Assembly (NCBI GenBank): GCA_949752735.1
Contig: OX457039.1
Coordinates: 46,891,718-46,955,717, forward strand
Direction: 5' to 3'
Length of the DNA: 64,000 nt
From: Lumbricus terrestris
Taxonomy: Eukaryota > Annelida > Clitellata > Crassiclitellata > Lumbricidae
Shown: piece after piece, positions 24,900-36,238 of the stretch
Position numbering within the stretch: the first letter of the stretch is position 1
Layout: each line of letters starts with the position of its first letter
Notes under the pieces: model-generated
The model's input: only the letters and a program-made list of their open reading frames with translations
Databases searched by the model: none
What the model was told of the DNA's origin: nothing
Program-made: the position numbers and the translations under genes

Positions 24900-25879
24900 G
24901 GATAAACAATATTACATATTTATTTACTTAGGCTATATTCACATATTACTCGATTCAAACACAAAACACGATGAGACTCGCCTAGAACAACACATAACGA
25001 GATTGGACTATTGAGTAAATATACTGAGAGCGCATGCCCTTCACTCATCGTTGTATTCTGCTTTCTATGCATGCATGTAATATATCTATGGCGGCTTTTA
25101 GACGCTTCGATTCACGGGAACCTGAGGCGATTGATATAGCGCCACACATTCATAGAATATCGCTCGTATACATTTTATTCGTCGCTAAAGTAGATTGAAT
25201 TAATCGATCGTATATAATACATTTTATCGTCCCGGTAAAACGAACAGCTTGCTTGCTTGCTCTGTCTTGGTCTGTCCGTCTGTCTACCTGTCTCTGTCTG
25301 CATGTCCCTCTCTCTTTCTCTGTCTTTTTCTCCTCCTCTTTCTCTCTCGTCCTCTTTTAAAGCGATCCACTTTCTGAATTCTATTACCGTATTGCCTAGT
25401 CATGTAATTCTAGGCACACATACACACACAAACATCGCTCTGCTTTATTTCTTTTATAAGACCTATTTTGTTTCCAGATAATTACTTATAAGTTCTATTA
25501 TGTGGCCTGAGGCAATAGCTACAATCTGTCAAAGCATTTTAGATTGTAGTTAAAAGTCTCTCTGATTTATTTAATAATGCTAGATTGTGATAGTGCCTAA
25601 GTGTGTATGGTTACATAGACAGATGATATTCGGTGTGACAGCCTTTGTATACCGTTGCGTCTATAATAGATGTAAGTATTACCAAGAGATGAGCATGCTG
25701 CGGGGTGCACTCTAAGGCAGGATGGCGTTTTCTGGAAAACTGCCAAACCTGTTTATAACTGCACTATGAACTCGCTTCTTCCCTTCTCTTCTCGTCAGTT
25801 CTTATTTCATTCCACGTAATCAATTATGCTTGAATCAGCGTTCTATGTCAAGTCCATGATATATACATATATATATATT
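24900..25879. other. Non-coding, nothing recognised
   Basis: Short CT-rich patch at 25255-25350 and no gene. Confidence 0.5.
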
Positions 25880-26148
25880 TCATGTGGCACTGCCCTCTGC
25901 TGTACATGGTGATTTAATGGTTCCTTTCACTCGCTCTGCACCAATGCAGAGGCGTTCGTTCTCTGTGGTTGGTCCAACAACCTGTAATGGACTTCCCTTG
26001 ACTATGCGACACCTCCCAAACTGTTCTCAATTTCACAAACTGTTGAGGACTGTTTTTCTCTCTTCATCTCGGCCGGGAGCGCCTCTGAGTAGGTACCTTG
26101 AAGGGGCGCTATATAAATTACGATTGATTGATTGATATATATATATAT
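25880..26148 (+). mobile_element. LINE 3' end, CR1/L2-like family, truncated
   Basis: Reads the end of the LINE ORF: HGDLMVPFTRS, then RRSFSVVGPTTCNGLPLTMR. It continues through RPGAPLSRYLEGALYKL, which is the translation of the 3' tail GGGAGCGCCTCTGAGTAGG. It ends in the microsatellite (ATTG)n. 5' truncated, as is usual for LINE copies. Confidence 0.85.
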
Positions 26149-28043
26149 ATATAATATAAGTTGATTTTCGGATTCTCAAACAACGGCTATAGGCTATATA
26201 ATACAGGCACAAGATTAGCCTACTGGAAAAATTCGAGGAGGAAGCGAACGCAACACAGATTATATTCTGAGGTTACTCGATGGCAAATTGAAGCTTTTAC
26301 ATAAAACGATGTTTGTCTTTATAACGTCGTCCAGTCCTCGTCTTAGTCAGTGTCCCACTGTCTATGTATACCTCTGTATCTGGTTCTCTCTGACTGTTAG
26401 GCCTATGCTCTTTCCGTGCTTTATCACCACCTAGCCCCGGTATACCCTCTCCAGCTCCATGGTGCTCTCTCGACCTTCAACCTTTCTCTACATGGTCGCC
26501 TGTTGCAGCCAGGCTGAGTGCCTGCGCAGATGTCTCGTTAAACCTCGGACAGAATGGATCAGCAGAATGGATCCGAAAGCGCAATTGAGACTCGATTACG
26601 ATGTTTGTTTTCCACTCGCATCGAGACGAACAACAGCTCCGTTCTTTCTTGTAAGACTAAGTTATGCATCGAACCAGCCACAATTAGTTTTTTCCGTCTC
26701 TTAGCCTTGTCTCCATAACATCTTCAGCGATGTAAATGATCATTACAAGCTCACTAAAGCTCTTAATTCATTACGCCCGTATACCAATTGTGTTGCTGAT
26801 AGAAAGGAACGATCCCCAGAGCAGACTGAGTAATAAATTCTCGTAATTCCTGGTTTTAAAGTCACTAAAGCCTATTCTTCGTTGACGGTCAAGCTAAAGC
26901 AAGATATATTAAGGGAATTTAAGGCAATTGTTTATTCATTATGCGCCTTTATACTGCAGTGGTCCAACAGAACCTTGGTCATTTGGTTTTCGGAAATTTA
27001 GACTCATGCTCAAAGATGCATCTGCGATAGAATTGGATAGCCTGCTTAAAAGACTGTTTGGTATGCTGAGATCCGGGAAATCACAGAACTCGGCAATTAA
27101 TGGCGTCGACAATTATTAGCACTTGTAAATAATATTCGAGCATTATACTGTATGGTAGGCCTATACTAATCTGACAGCCAATTAACTTACTGCAGGTTCA
27201 TTTCCTTCATGCTTTCCTCTCCATTTATATTTCTCATTTTCCTTATAATAACACCATTGCTATGATGCTATCTGATTCACAAACCACACAAAATGACCAA
27301 CTGGAGTAAGCATATTATTAACTAAACGTTTCTACTTGTATATAAGAGCAAACATGACTTGCTATGTATTCATGCATATATACAGACTCATGCGTAGACA
27401 CACAACGCCCTATACATACATATATATATATTATATACATATACATACCTACCTATATATATATATATAAGTAGGCCTACGTGACACGAATCCGCCGTAT
27501 ATAGCGTATAGGCCTACATCAGACAACATCTACGTTTGCCTTTATTTCCATCTGTTTTTGTATGTTTACGTGTATTTTCAATCTGTGTTGCACTTATGTC
27601 GGCGCCTGTATCTCTATAGCTGTAGCCATAATTTCTACCTGCATCCTCACCTGTGTCTGCATCTCTATGGGCTATACATTCCTGTACCTGTAAGACTTGT
27701 AAGCAGATCTCAACTAGAACTTGCAACATTACTACCTGGATGCTAGCCAAAAAAGATAAGAAAAGCAGGCGATGACTAAAAAAAGGTCGTCAGAAATTTC
27801 GATGACTAAAAAAACGGTCGTCAGAAAAGTCGATCCTCAAAATTTGCCAATGCAACCCTACCTGTATATCCTCAAATGTACCTGTGTACGTGTATGTATA
27901 TATAAATATGTGTGTGTGTCCCTGCATTTCTCTGTATTTCTCACTCTGCATCTGCATGGATATCCGTATAGGCTATACGCGCATCGCTGGCTCTGTGTGT
28001 ACGCACATGTATACCTGCAGATCTTGTGAGTATTTGCTGTTTA
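26149..28043. other. Non-coding, nothing certain
   Basis: An 81-codon frame at 26459-26704 and a 63-codon frame at 26928-27119 have no domain. TA/CATA repeats lie at 27416-27470. Two copies of the GATGACTAAAAAAAGGTCGTC module lie at 27772-27825 without MITE ends. Confidence 0.5.
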
Positions 28044-28140
28044 ACGTCACTGTGTGGTAACAAAGACCATTAGCGACGCCCTCCTCCTTTATCCAGGCTT
28101 GGGGCTGGCACTGGCAGAGCGCAACCAGTGGCGGAGTTCT
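28044..28140 (+). mobile_element. Fold-back element, left arm only
   Basis: It starts CTGTTTAACGTCACTGTGTG and runs to CAACCAGTGGCGGAGTT, nearly identical to 43817-43919 of the complete element at 43817-44062. The right arm is missing. Confidence 0.8.
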
Positions 28141-28269
28141 GCAGATCTAACTGCGTATTCACTATATATGTCTGTATCTGTTGATGTATATCACAAGTGT
28201 AGCATCTGTATATTGGTCTATATATGTATAATAGTAGATTAATTGTATAAATGGATGAATGTGTTTATA

Positions 28270-28370
28270 TATAAGCGTATTAATGTGTGTATATATATGT
28301 GTGTGTGTGTGTGTGTATGTGTATATATATATATATGTGCGTGTGTGCGTGTGTATATGTGTGTTTATGC
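28270..28370. repeat. (TG)n/(TA)n microsatellite just upstream of the FN3 exon
   Basis: Alternating TG and TA runs ending about 15 bases before the acceptor of the exon at 28384. Confidence 0.85.
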
Positions 28371-28383
28371 ATTGTTGCCGCAG

Positions 28384-28752
28384 AGCTGCCTTTGTCTCCA
28401 ATCAATCTAACAATCGAAGAGATTTTCGCGACGGCTGCGGTGCTCAAGTGGACAGTGGTCAGCTTTGACCTTGAAGAGGAATCCGTCGGTGGCAGCAGCG
28501 GTCACTTCCAGCTAATTGTCCAGCGGATCGGTCATCCGGTTGGGGCGAGCGGCGCCGGAGGAGACCACCACCAGCAGCAGCAGCAGCAGCTGAATGGTCA
28601 CTCGTCACGGATCATTGATGTGCCTGGAATAGCGCGCAGCTTCCTCATCCAGTTCCTCATTCCGGACACCGGATATCGAGTCTACGCGGCCACCATCAAC
28701 GACCACGGACGAAGCAACTTCAGCGATCCAGTCGACTTCCAAACGCTACTTG
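28384..28752 (+). CDS. Fibronectin III exon of a single-pass membrane protein
   Basis: This exon encodes one fibronectin type III domain of about 122 residues, part of an extracellular region that presumably binds another protein. It opens at LPLSPINLTIEEIFATAAVL with the conserved Trp of strand B just after (AVLKW). A Gln/His-rich insert (HHQQQQQQ) sits in the middle, and it closes with the typical GYRVYAATINDHGRSNFSDP block. The acceptor is TTGCCGCAG before 28384 and the donor G|GTCAGT after 28752. The exon is phase 1 at both ends (369 nt), as is usual for shuffled extracellular modules. The G left over joins AG at 33181 to make Glu, so it splices in frame to the transmembrane exon. Domains further 5' (perhaps more FN3, Ig or LRR) are not visible. 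I do not recognise the family by name. Confidence 0.85.
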
Positions 28753-28927
28753 GTCAGTGCATCGTCATGAACCTATATATAAGCAAATCATCGATGTAAT
28801 AATCATTCTTCTCATAAGAATATAATGTCATACACACCCTCGCCTTTATCTCATTTCCGTCAGTTAACACCAGGTGGCTGTAAGAAGAATATACGCAGGG
28901 TATATAGCGAGTATACTCACGAAGTAT

Positions 28928-29150
28928 CTGCGCAGTGGTGTAGTGGTGGTGTCGTTGCCTTGAAGCCGGAAGGTTCGTGACCCGAATACACCTCAAGTCG
29001 TCGCGTAGGGTCCTTGGGCAAGTCCTTCACTCGCAATTGCTCAGCGCTTCTCAGTGAAACTCCGATGCAGTGCCCGCTCTGCAGTCGGGAGCGCCTCTGA
29101 GTAGAGAGCTTGAAGGGGCGCTATAACAAGTGCACACACAAACAAACAAA
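28928..29150 (+). mobile_element. tRNA-derived SINE
   Basis: A GTGGTGTAGTGGTGG block resembles a tRNA A box, and a diverged B box (GGTTCGTGACCCG) follows. The body ends in the LINE-like tail GGGAGCGCCTCTGAGTAGAG and CTTGAAGGGGCGCTATAACA, then an AAAC microsatellite. It lies in the intron between the FN3 and transmembrane exons, tail-to-tail with the next SINE. Confidence 0.85.
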
Positions 29151-29217
29151 CTCACAAATATAATATTTCTGTGTAGAATACGGGGAAATGACCTGTAGTT
29201 AGCCCTATAGGCAACTG

Positions 29218-29446
29218 TTTGTTTGTTTGTTTGTATGCGCACTTGTTATAGCGCCTCTTCCAGCCCTCAACCGCTACTCAGAGTCGCTCCCGACTACAGC
29301 GCGGACACTGTATCGGAGTTTCACGCCGAAGCGCTGAGCAATTGCGAGTGAAGGACTTGCTCAAGGTCCCTACGCGGCGAGGTGGATTCGAACCTCGAAC
29401 CTTCCGGCTTCAAGGCGACGACACCACCACTACACCACCGCGCCCC
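29218..29446 (-). mobile_element. tRNA-derived SINE, minus strand
   Basis: On the minus strand this starts GGGGCGCGGTGGTGTAGTGG (A-box region). It has the intact B box GGTTCGAATCC and the shared LINE-like tail, and ends in (AAAC)n at 29218-29235. About 70 bases separate its tail from the tail of the plus-strand copy, so the pair can form a long inverted repeat in the intron. Confidence 0.88.
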
Positions 29447-30930
29447 ACGATCTGTATGTATGTAGCTTGTACTCACCTCTAATTTTGCCAGACCAACCCT
29501 GCTTAACACATTTACGGATGAAAAAACCTTATTTGACTCATTTGACATTCCAAGATTTATTTACATGTAAGTTATAATAATTAGAGGTTGTCCATAAAGG
29601 AGCGGTTGATGCGGGCGGAAGCTTCGCCAGGGCCATAAGTCAGTAAGTCAATTAAAGGAAGACTACATCAAAGCATAGCAGAGAAAACTTTGCGAACTCT
29701 TTACCAAACTTCAATCACTGCGCTTATAACCAGAATATCCTCAGATGCAATGCCTTGTTACCGATCCTCGCAACTCCTCTTTGGAATGATTTCACATCTG
29801 GCGAATACCTAAAAATTCTCCTTTCTTCCTCCTCTTCCGCGTAAACCCATGTGACGGTGACCCAACAACGCCACCTGCGTCCACTGCGTTCATTATTCCT
29901 CATCAACCTATGCCGTTCACAACTTTAGTCTGACCTATTTGGAATATCATTCTAACCTGTACCCATCCATTTGATCACCATCTCCTCATATCTCTTCATC
30001 TAAACACAACATCCATAACAGTTTCCTTCTGCTTCTCTGTCGGCAATTTTATCTTTATATATAATGCATCATCGCTGGAAATTGGACAGCGTCTCTGACT
30101 TGACGTAGCAGTCGCGCATTAACTGATATATAGGGGCTATAAAAATGTCGAATCTTCGATTAGCTGACATTACCATATCTTACCTTTCTTTGACTTATTA
30201 AACCTAATCTATTCAATGTACACGTAAGGGTTTGAACATAATAGTATATAGCCTGCCTTTCAACGATTACAAGCTACTGTAAAGATAATTATAATTATGG
30301 TATGCAGTATCTGAGCCCTGAAACTTTATAATGATAGCTTATATAAACTGTAGATTGTAGAACCTTGCCTGAGCATATATAGAAGCACCTCAGGCAAGAC
30401 GAGGCGTGACGCGACCTCTGGCATTTGCGTATAAGCTTACTTACGTTTATACATACGGATGATTAATTGTCTCTTATCCTTTCATCGTTTAGCCCATGCA
30501 TTCATTCGTCTTTTTACTGATTTGTCTCTTCGTTCACTCGTCCGTCCATCCGTCCGTCCGTCCGTCCGTATGTCCATCAATGAATGAATGAATCGATCAA
30601 TCAATTGATTGCATTAATTATCATTGAGCGTGACAAGTGACAATTGACAAGTGACAAAGTGATGACTAATGCATCGATCAGTTTAACAATAAAATTGAGA
30701 ACACATGAGACTCGCACAGACGACGTTCTGGTAATCTATAGTCTGATACAATAGAGAAATCATAATTATAGTCTAATGCCACGGGTAGCATGGTCCAGCA
30801 ACGACCGTCTGAATCAGTCATTGAGACGGTCATGGTCCAGCGCTGCACGGCCAAACGGTCATTAATGCACCTTGGAATAATAATAATTGAGGACAGCATT
30901 TTGAATTATCGGTTCTGAATAACACAATAG
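29447..30930. other. Intron sequence, nothing recognised
   Basis: Part of the intron of the membrane-protein gene. A (CGTC)n/(GAAT)n patch lies at 30538-30605. No exon seen. Confidence 0.5.
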
Positions 30931-30938
30931 TCTCTTAG

Positions 30939-31226
30939 CAAGGCCGTAGCCTGGGAGCCAGGATTTGATTTTTTTTTGGGGGGGGGTTGTTTCACCAATT
31001 TCTCTTCCTAAAAAACTGATGACTTTTTAAAGTCATCCGACCGAAATCTTCGCAAAATTTCACCAACTAATTAATCCCGTTTTTTTACATTTTCCATTTC
31101 GGGGTGTGTTTTCATGGTTTTATTCCATGGTTTTTACATCATGTGCTCGTAAATGCATTCTATTATTTTCACATTTTCCATTTCGGGGTGTTCAAACACC
31201 CAAAACACCCCCTAGCTACGGCCTTG
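30939..31226. mobile_element. hAT-type MITE, second family, perfect 8-bp target duplication
   Basis: It begins CAAGGCCGTAGCCTGGG and ends CTAGCTACGGCCTTG. TCTCTTAG flanks both sides (30931-30938, 31227-31234). The 288-bp interior includes ACTGATGACTTTTTAAAGTC and two copies of TTTTCCATTTCGGGGTGT. Non-coding. Confidence 0.92.
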
Positions 31227-31234
31227 TCTCTTAG

Positions 31235-31611
31235 ACAATTGATTTGATCAAACTGAATCAAATCATTGCTTTTTCTAAATTGCTTAACAGTATTATACTG
31301 AAGTCAGATGATTCGACAAAATTAATATATATAGTAGCAAAATAAATATGGAATGTCAATACTAGTTCTTTACACAAAGCTTAAGCTCCTTCACGAATAG
31401 AGGAAAACATTGGGCGACGACATGAAGATCTCTCCATAGAGACAGGCCCATTCTTTTTTTAGCAGCAAATTCCGTTGATATGCATGCTGAAATCGTTCGT
31501 AGGCGGATTCGCTCCCTATAAGCTTATAAGCCATGCTTCTCGTCCGATAGAGGGGAACTCCGCAACTGCTCGTACGTACTAGACTGTGCTAGTCACTGGC
31601 ATGGAGAAGGG
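31235..31611. other. Intron sequence, nothing recognised
   Basis: No exon or repeat seen. Confidence 0.5.
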
Positions 31612-31667
31612 ATGACGAGGAGGACATTGATCATCCTTGATATGACAGGGTCTTCGTTAAACACCAG
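31612..31667 (+). mobile_element. Fold-back element, right arm only, diverged
   Basis: GAGGAGGACATTGATCATCC, then TTCGTTAAACACCAG, matches the right arm of the 43817-44062 element. Confidence 0.6.
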
Positions 31668-31729
31668 CAACAAGCGTATTATGATAGAGGTTAAAGTCCA
31701 AAGCTAAAGGTCGAAGTAGGTTAATTATC

Positions 31730-31905
31730 AAATGCATCATCCAATCATCCAGCAATCCATCGATCCATCAATTCATCCATCTTTCCGTCATCTTTTCCAT
31801 CCATCAATCCATCAGTCCATCCATCAATCCATCCATCCATCCATCCATCCATCCATCCATCCATCCATCCATCCATCCATCCATCCATCCATCCATCCAT
31901 CCATG
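31730..31905. repeat. (ATCC)n microsatellite
   Basis: Degenerate ATCCATC units that become a pure CATC run from about 31828. Confidence 0.93.
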
Positions 31906-32389
31906 GTTAGACGGATCAATTCTGATGTTGGTTGTTACCGGAAATAGTTTATTGATCCATTTAACGTTTTCCTGTAGACATGGGTCGTTTCCATGCTTGG
32001 ACTTGTTTGCTCAGCGTGGTCAAGCGCAGGCCTAATTATTATAAGCCGTGAGATTGTCCTAGGTCTGATTGTGCTGGTCAATATGACACAGGGTCAACCG
32101 GAAAAATCCTGAATTCAACCACAACAAAGTTCACGAATCAGAGACACAGCTGGCAACTGCGACCAAGTCTTTCCAAAACAAAAAGAAATGATTAAAATTG
32201 GTGAACATCTTAGGTTAATATAACTTACTTCGTAAAACAGAGTCTTGCGTTTTGCGTTTTCAAAAGGTCGTTCCCCCCCTTATGGGCAACCGTCTGATAC
32301 GACGTAGCGCTCGTGAATGAGCTGGTTCCCTGCGCTAGGCGTTTCTGTAGCGCCTTAGAATTTTTGGAGTGTTCGATTGCGATAATCAT
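31906..32389. other. Intron sequence, nothing recognised
   Basis: No exon or repeat seen. Confidence 0.45.
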
Positions 32390-32505
32390 CATCATCATAT
32401 ATTTATATAGCGTCTCTTCAAGGTACCTACTCAGAGGCGCTCGCTGCCGAGAACAAGCGAAAAAACAGTCTTCATGTAATAGTTTGTGGCCTTCATTCTC
32501 CAATT
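32390..32505 (-). mobile_element. LINE 3' end, CR1/L2-like family, truncated
   Basis: The minus strand reads HKLLHEDCFFACSRQRAPLS, then RYLEETLYKY, the same 3' ORF and tail as at 25880-26148. It ends in an ATG/ATC triplet run. Confidence 0.8.
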
Positions 32506-32807
32506 CAGATGTAGTATTCTTCTATAATAGCAGTAGCCTACATTTCAAAGGCCAATATTTTATCCCGATCGGTTTGTTTTATTGTTTATGCCTCACATGC
32601 ACACAGTGCTGTACTGAGCACACATGTCCTTAGAACATTTAATTTGGTATTATTATAACTTACTTGCGACAGGGCTATTTTAACGCGCAGTTGTACACAA
32701 AATGTGCAGTTCTAAATGGATTTGTCACTTTTGCAGTTGTAGAAGCACTTCTGTACAGTTAAAACTAGCAAAAAGGTCATTGACCTCCGATTGGAAGTAA
32801 TTTACCA
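32506..32807. other. Intron sequence, nothing recognised
   Basis: No exon or repeat family recognised. Confidence 0.4.
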
Positions 32808-33072
32808 TGGAAGCTGTGAAATGGAAACTGGAGTTGTACAGTTCGTCGGTCTTTCGCTGTGTCAGGACCCACTGCATGGAACAGTCTCCCTGACCATGTG
32901 AAGCATGCATCCTCGCTAGAAGGATTCAAATCGAGACTGAAGACATATTTGTTCAAACAATCGTATAATTAACAGTGACATGTGATCCCGTGTACAGCGC
33001 CCTTTCCTTCGGCCTCGGCTGAGCTACGGCGCTATATAAATCGTATTATTATTATTATTATTATTATTATTC
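32808..33072 (+). mobile_element. LINE 3' end, second CR1/L2-like family
   Basis: Reads RSFAVSGPTAWNSLPDHVKH, then SLEGFKSRLKTYLFKQSYN and a stop, the classic end of a CR1/L2-like ORF2. The 3' tail CTACGGCGCTATATAAATCG and a (TTA)n microsatellite follow. The tail differs from the family at 25880-26148. Confidence 0.85.
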
Positions 33073-33180
33073 TAAAATTCCTTAAAAACAGCTCCGACTT
33101 GCGATAATAAGCCAGATGTCGATCGGTCTATTCGACAGATGGCGCCGTTCATCTTCAGCATTACCAGATGCATTCAGCAG

Positions 33181-33389
33181 AGGTCGCGATCATCGTCTTC
33201 ATTCTGAGTGCCTGGCTTTGCACCGTCGGTCTCTTTCTACACAAGTGGCGTCGGATTCGAATCCTGCCACCGAGGGAACCGCGCTTCAAACACAATCCGA
33301 AGAACCTGGATACGATCAAGGTCGTCAAACGACCGACTGATTCCGTCATCTACAAGAGCTACACGAAACAAATATCAACCACGATGCAG
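33181..33389 (+). CDS. Transmembrane exon of the FN3 membrane protein
   Basis: Codes for EVAIIVFILSAWLCTVGLFL, a hydrophobic membrane-spanning helix. It is followed by the stop-transfer cluster HKWRRIRILPPREPRFKH and a juxtamembrane segment NPKNLDTIKVVKRPTDSVIY. The acceptor TTCAGCAG ends at 33180. Its first two bases (AG) complete the codon begun by the FN3 exon. No GT donor fits the frame. ATGCAG|GCTAGG after 33389 would be a GC donor, and it joins in phase 0 to the exon at 34344, giving TTMQ-ARQKKLERMS. The overlapping frame that starts upstream at 33116 is a shadow. Confidence 0.8.
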
Positions 33390-33639
33390 GCTAGGACCTC
33401 TTCAGAATCTTTCTCGATCTTACTTATAAATATTTAACTTCAACTGTTGTCTATTCTTGACGACGTCCAAAATATTACCATAGTCGTTATCACTATTATT
33501 GCCATCAATGTAAGCCTATATGCTCCATGTATATTGTCTTCATCGTGTTCATCTTCAGCGTTGTACCCATGGTAGACGTGTCCGCCATTACAATAAAAAT
33601 TGGAGAATGCAATGCCCATCCCAGCCACCACCACAGCAT

Positions 33640-33690
33640 CATCATCACCAGCATCGTCACCCTCACCAGCATCGTCACCATCATCGTCAC

Positions 33691-33742
<52 letters not shown>

Positions 33743-33800
33743 GTCATCATCACCATCGTCGTCGTCACCATCGTCGTCGTCATCATCATCATCACCACCG

Positions 33801-33873
<73 letters not shown>

Positions 33874-33902
33874 CATCATCCTCATCATCATCATCATCGT
33901 CG

Positions 33903-33965
<63 letters not shown>

Positions 33966-34025
33966 CCACCGTCATCATCCTCATCATCATCATCATCATC
34001 GTCGTCATCATCATCATCACCACCG

Positions 34026-34081
<56 letters not shown>

Positions 34082-34106
34082 GTCGTCATCATCATCATCA
34101 CCACCG

Positions 34107-34195
<89 letters not shown>

Positions 34196-34262
34196 TTCAT
34201 CATCATCCTCATCATCCTCATCATCCTCATCATCATCGTCGTCATCATCATCATCACCACCA
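33640..34262. repeat. (ATC)n trinucleotide array, about 620 bp, intronic
   Basis: ATC/ACC/GTC triplets fill most of the 954-bp intron before the last exon. Several motifs (CACCACCGTC, GTCGTCATC) recur at irregular 100-150 bp spacing, so blocks were duplicated. Long His-, Ile-, Ser- and Met-runs in frames here are artefacts. Confidence 0.96.
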
Positions 34263-34343
34263 TCATCACCACCACTACCACCCCACCGGAAACTAAATAA
34301 TAATGAAGATCCGTTAAAGAACTGAGTTATGTATGGATTGTAG

Positions 34344-35405
34344 GCTCGTCAGAAGAAGCTCGAGCGAATGTCTACGATGCCGAATATCAAGGTGGTGGTG
34401 GAAGCTTCCTCGTCGCCAGATGGCAGCAGGAAAACCGGAAGGTCTGCCCTCTGCACTCTCGCGGAAACCCGCGACGGCATCCGACCAAGCGCCAGTGGAC
34501 CAGCGGCGCTTGATGTCTTCGAACAGCTCCTGAATGCAGCTCCATCACCGTCGGCCCATCTGCTACCGTCTTCTGCAGCCGACGGAACCAAGCCTGGACC
34601 GATGGATGGCGAAGCGACGGGAGGGAGAAAGAGGGTGAGTTCAGATTCGGAGGTCATTCGGATGGCCAAAGAATTACCCGATGTGGGGAAGAGGTGGGCA
34701 AAAGATATCGCTGGAAACGCTGCCAGGGTTGTACAAATTCGAACCAACTGGGACAAAGAGAGCGCGAGTAGTGCCACCGCTGCAGCAGCCGCAGCAGCAG
34801 CAGCAGCAGCGGCAGCAGCAGCTACGATCTCTAAAAACATAAACAAAGGCTCCAGTTCAGAAATCGAAACGGAACTGTCTCTAGCCTCCAATCAGGAGAA
34901 GACTCCAATCAACGCCAGTAAAATAACTCTCGTCTTGACGAACTTTGAGGAAGAAATCGCAGGAGACGAAACGTTAGCCACAAACTTCCGCAGACGTTTA
35001 GACTCCGGACCGCGGGCAACGGAGAGCTTCGAGATGACGGCAAAACATTCGTCGCAGTCGGATGATGACGTCACCAGCGACGTCACACAGACGTACGAAC
35101 ACTTTCTAGGAGGCGATTCAACGACGGAAATCAAGGTCACGCAGATGTCCGGGATCTGGGCAACGAATGAGGTAAATGAGGACAAGTATAATATGCTAAT
35201 GAACTGTGATGACATCACCACGACGTCATCGAGTGCAGCACGTGACTTCTGCACAGGATTGGATGAAGACTTGGCGACGACGGATTCCGCGATTGTAGAG
35301 CAGCACTGTGCCAGCGGCAGCGGTTCAAAGTACTTAGTGGGAGCAGACGAATCATCGTCATCGGTGAATGACGAGAGTTCGGTGGAAGAAGAAAGCAGCT
35401 CTTGA
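34344..35405 (+). CDS. Cytoplasmic-tail and terminal exon of the FN3 membrane protein
   Basis: The longest convincing open frame in the window: 353 residues then TGA at 35403-35405. It starts after the acceptor GGATTGTAG and continues the transmembrane exon in phase 0 (ARQKKLERMSTMPNIKVVVE). The tail is rich in Ser, Thr, Glu and Asp, has a run of about 15 Ala encoded by GCA/GCC repeats near 34778-34822, and ends in an acidic-serine stretch (SSVNDESSVEEESSS). I see no kinase, death or PDZ-ligand motif. Base composition is clearly more GC-rich than the flanks. The tail probably acts as an unstructured cytoplasmic scaffold, which is inference. With the other two exons the visible protein is about 545 residues. 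Confidence 0.82.
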   Translation, partial: ARQKKLERMSTMPNIKVVVEASSSPDGSRKTGRSALCTLAETRDGIRPSASGPAALDVFEQLLNAAPSPSAHLLPSSAADGTKPGPMDGEATGGRKRVSSDSEVIRMAKELPDVGKRWAKDIAGNAARVVQIRTNWDKESASSATAAAAAAAAAAAAAAATISKNINKGSSSEIETELSLASNQEKTPINASKITLVLTNFEEEIAGDETLATNFRRRLDSGPRATESFEMTAKHSSQSDDDVTSDVTQTYEHFLGGDSTTEIKVTQMSGIWATNEVNEDKYNMLMNCDDITTTSSSAARDFCTGLDEDLATTDSAIVEQHCASGSGSKYLVGADESSSSVNDESSVEEESSS

Positions 35406-36016
35406 TGCAATGTTCAGGACATAAAAGGAAATAGAAATTCAAAAATAGTATTTGGGAATCCGTTTGATGATATTATCCATAATTATATTCTGAAGCATAG
35501 GCCTATATAGGCTATTCAATCAAGTGACCTGAAATAATATAGGGCCTATAGTTTCAGTATGACTCGGAGTGACTGAAGTGACAGCAGTAGCTTTTAGACG
35601 GTTATATAGAATCTATATATATTATTATGCCGAATGTTGCAGTTGTAGGCCTACTTCGTTTGGAGGTGGGGTGCAGCCTATAGGCCTTGTTACCAATGCA
35701 TACATTTACATGCCAGACTAATTACAGATCGGTTCATTGATTGTCTTTTCTGATGTGCGTATATTTAAAGAGAGAGACGATATATCGCTTACACATTCCA
35801 CAAAACCGCCTTAAATTTCTATTTAACATTTACAAGTCTTACACTATAAATTTTATCTAATGTCAAGTGCATTGCTTTTTGTAAATCAACTTTCTTACGC
35901 GTCGTATCGGGATTCAAAGCTAAAAGACAGCGACATAAATTTAGGTTTGAAACGATATTTTTAATTAAAGTGCAAAATTGAAGGAGATGGAAATGTGTTA
36001 ACTGTGCCACTGTGGC
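35406..36016. other. 3' flank or 3' UTR of the membrane-protein gene
   Basis: AT-rich. No canonical AATAAA seen close to the stop. Two TAGGCCTA palindromes (35499, 35649). Confidence 0.5.
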
Positions 36017-36022
36017 GATTGT

Positions 36023-36238
36023 GGGGCGCGGTGGTGTAGTGGTGGCGTCGTTGCCTTGAAGCCGGAAGGTTCGAGGTTCGAATCCACCTCGCCGCGTAAG
36101 GACCTTGAGCAAGTCCTTCACTCCCAATTGCTCAGCGCTTCGGCGTGAAACTCCGATGCAGTGTCCGCTCTGCATTCGGGAGCGCTTCTGAGTAGAGAGA
36201 GCTTGAAGGGGCGCTATAACAAGTGCACATACAAACAA
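36023..36238 (+). mobile_element. tRNA-derived SINE, complete, with target duplication
   Basis: It starts GGGGCGCGGTGGTGTAGTGG, with A box GGTGTAGTGG and B box GGTTCGAATCC at about 36074. A body and the tail GGGAGCGCTTCTGAGTAGAG, CTTGAAGGGGCGCTATAACA and ACAAACAA follow. GATTGT flanks both ends (36017-36022 and 36239-36244). Confidence 0.9.

Noticed and set aside
33505..34325. Four overlapping 240-258 codon frames (His-, Ile-, Ser-, Met-rich)
   Set aside because: Products of the ATC triplet array inside an intron.
36023..36100. tRNA gene on the strength of A and B boxes
   Set aside because: No cloverleaf or anticodon arm is evident, and the block is the head of a repeated SINE with a LINE-like tail.
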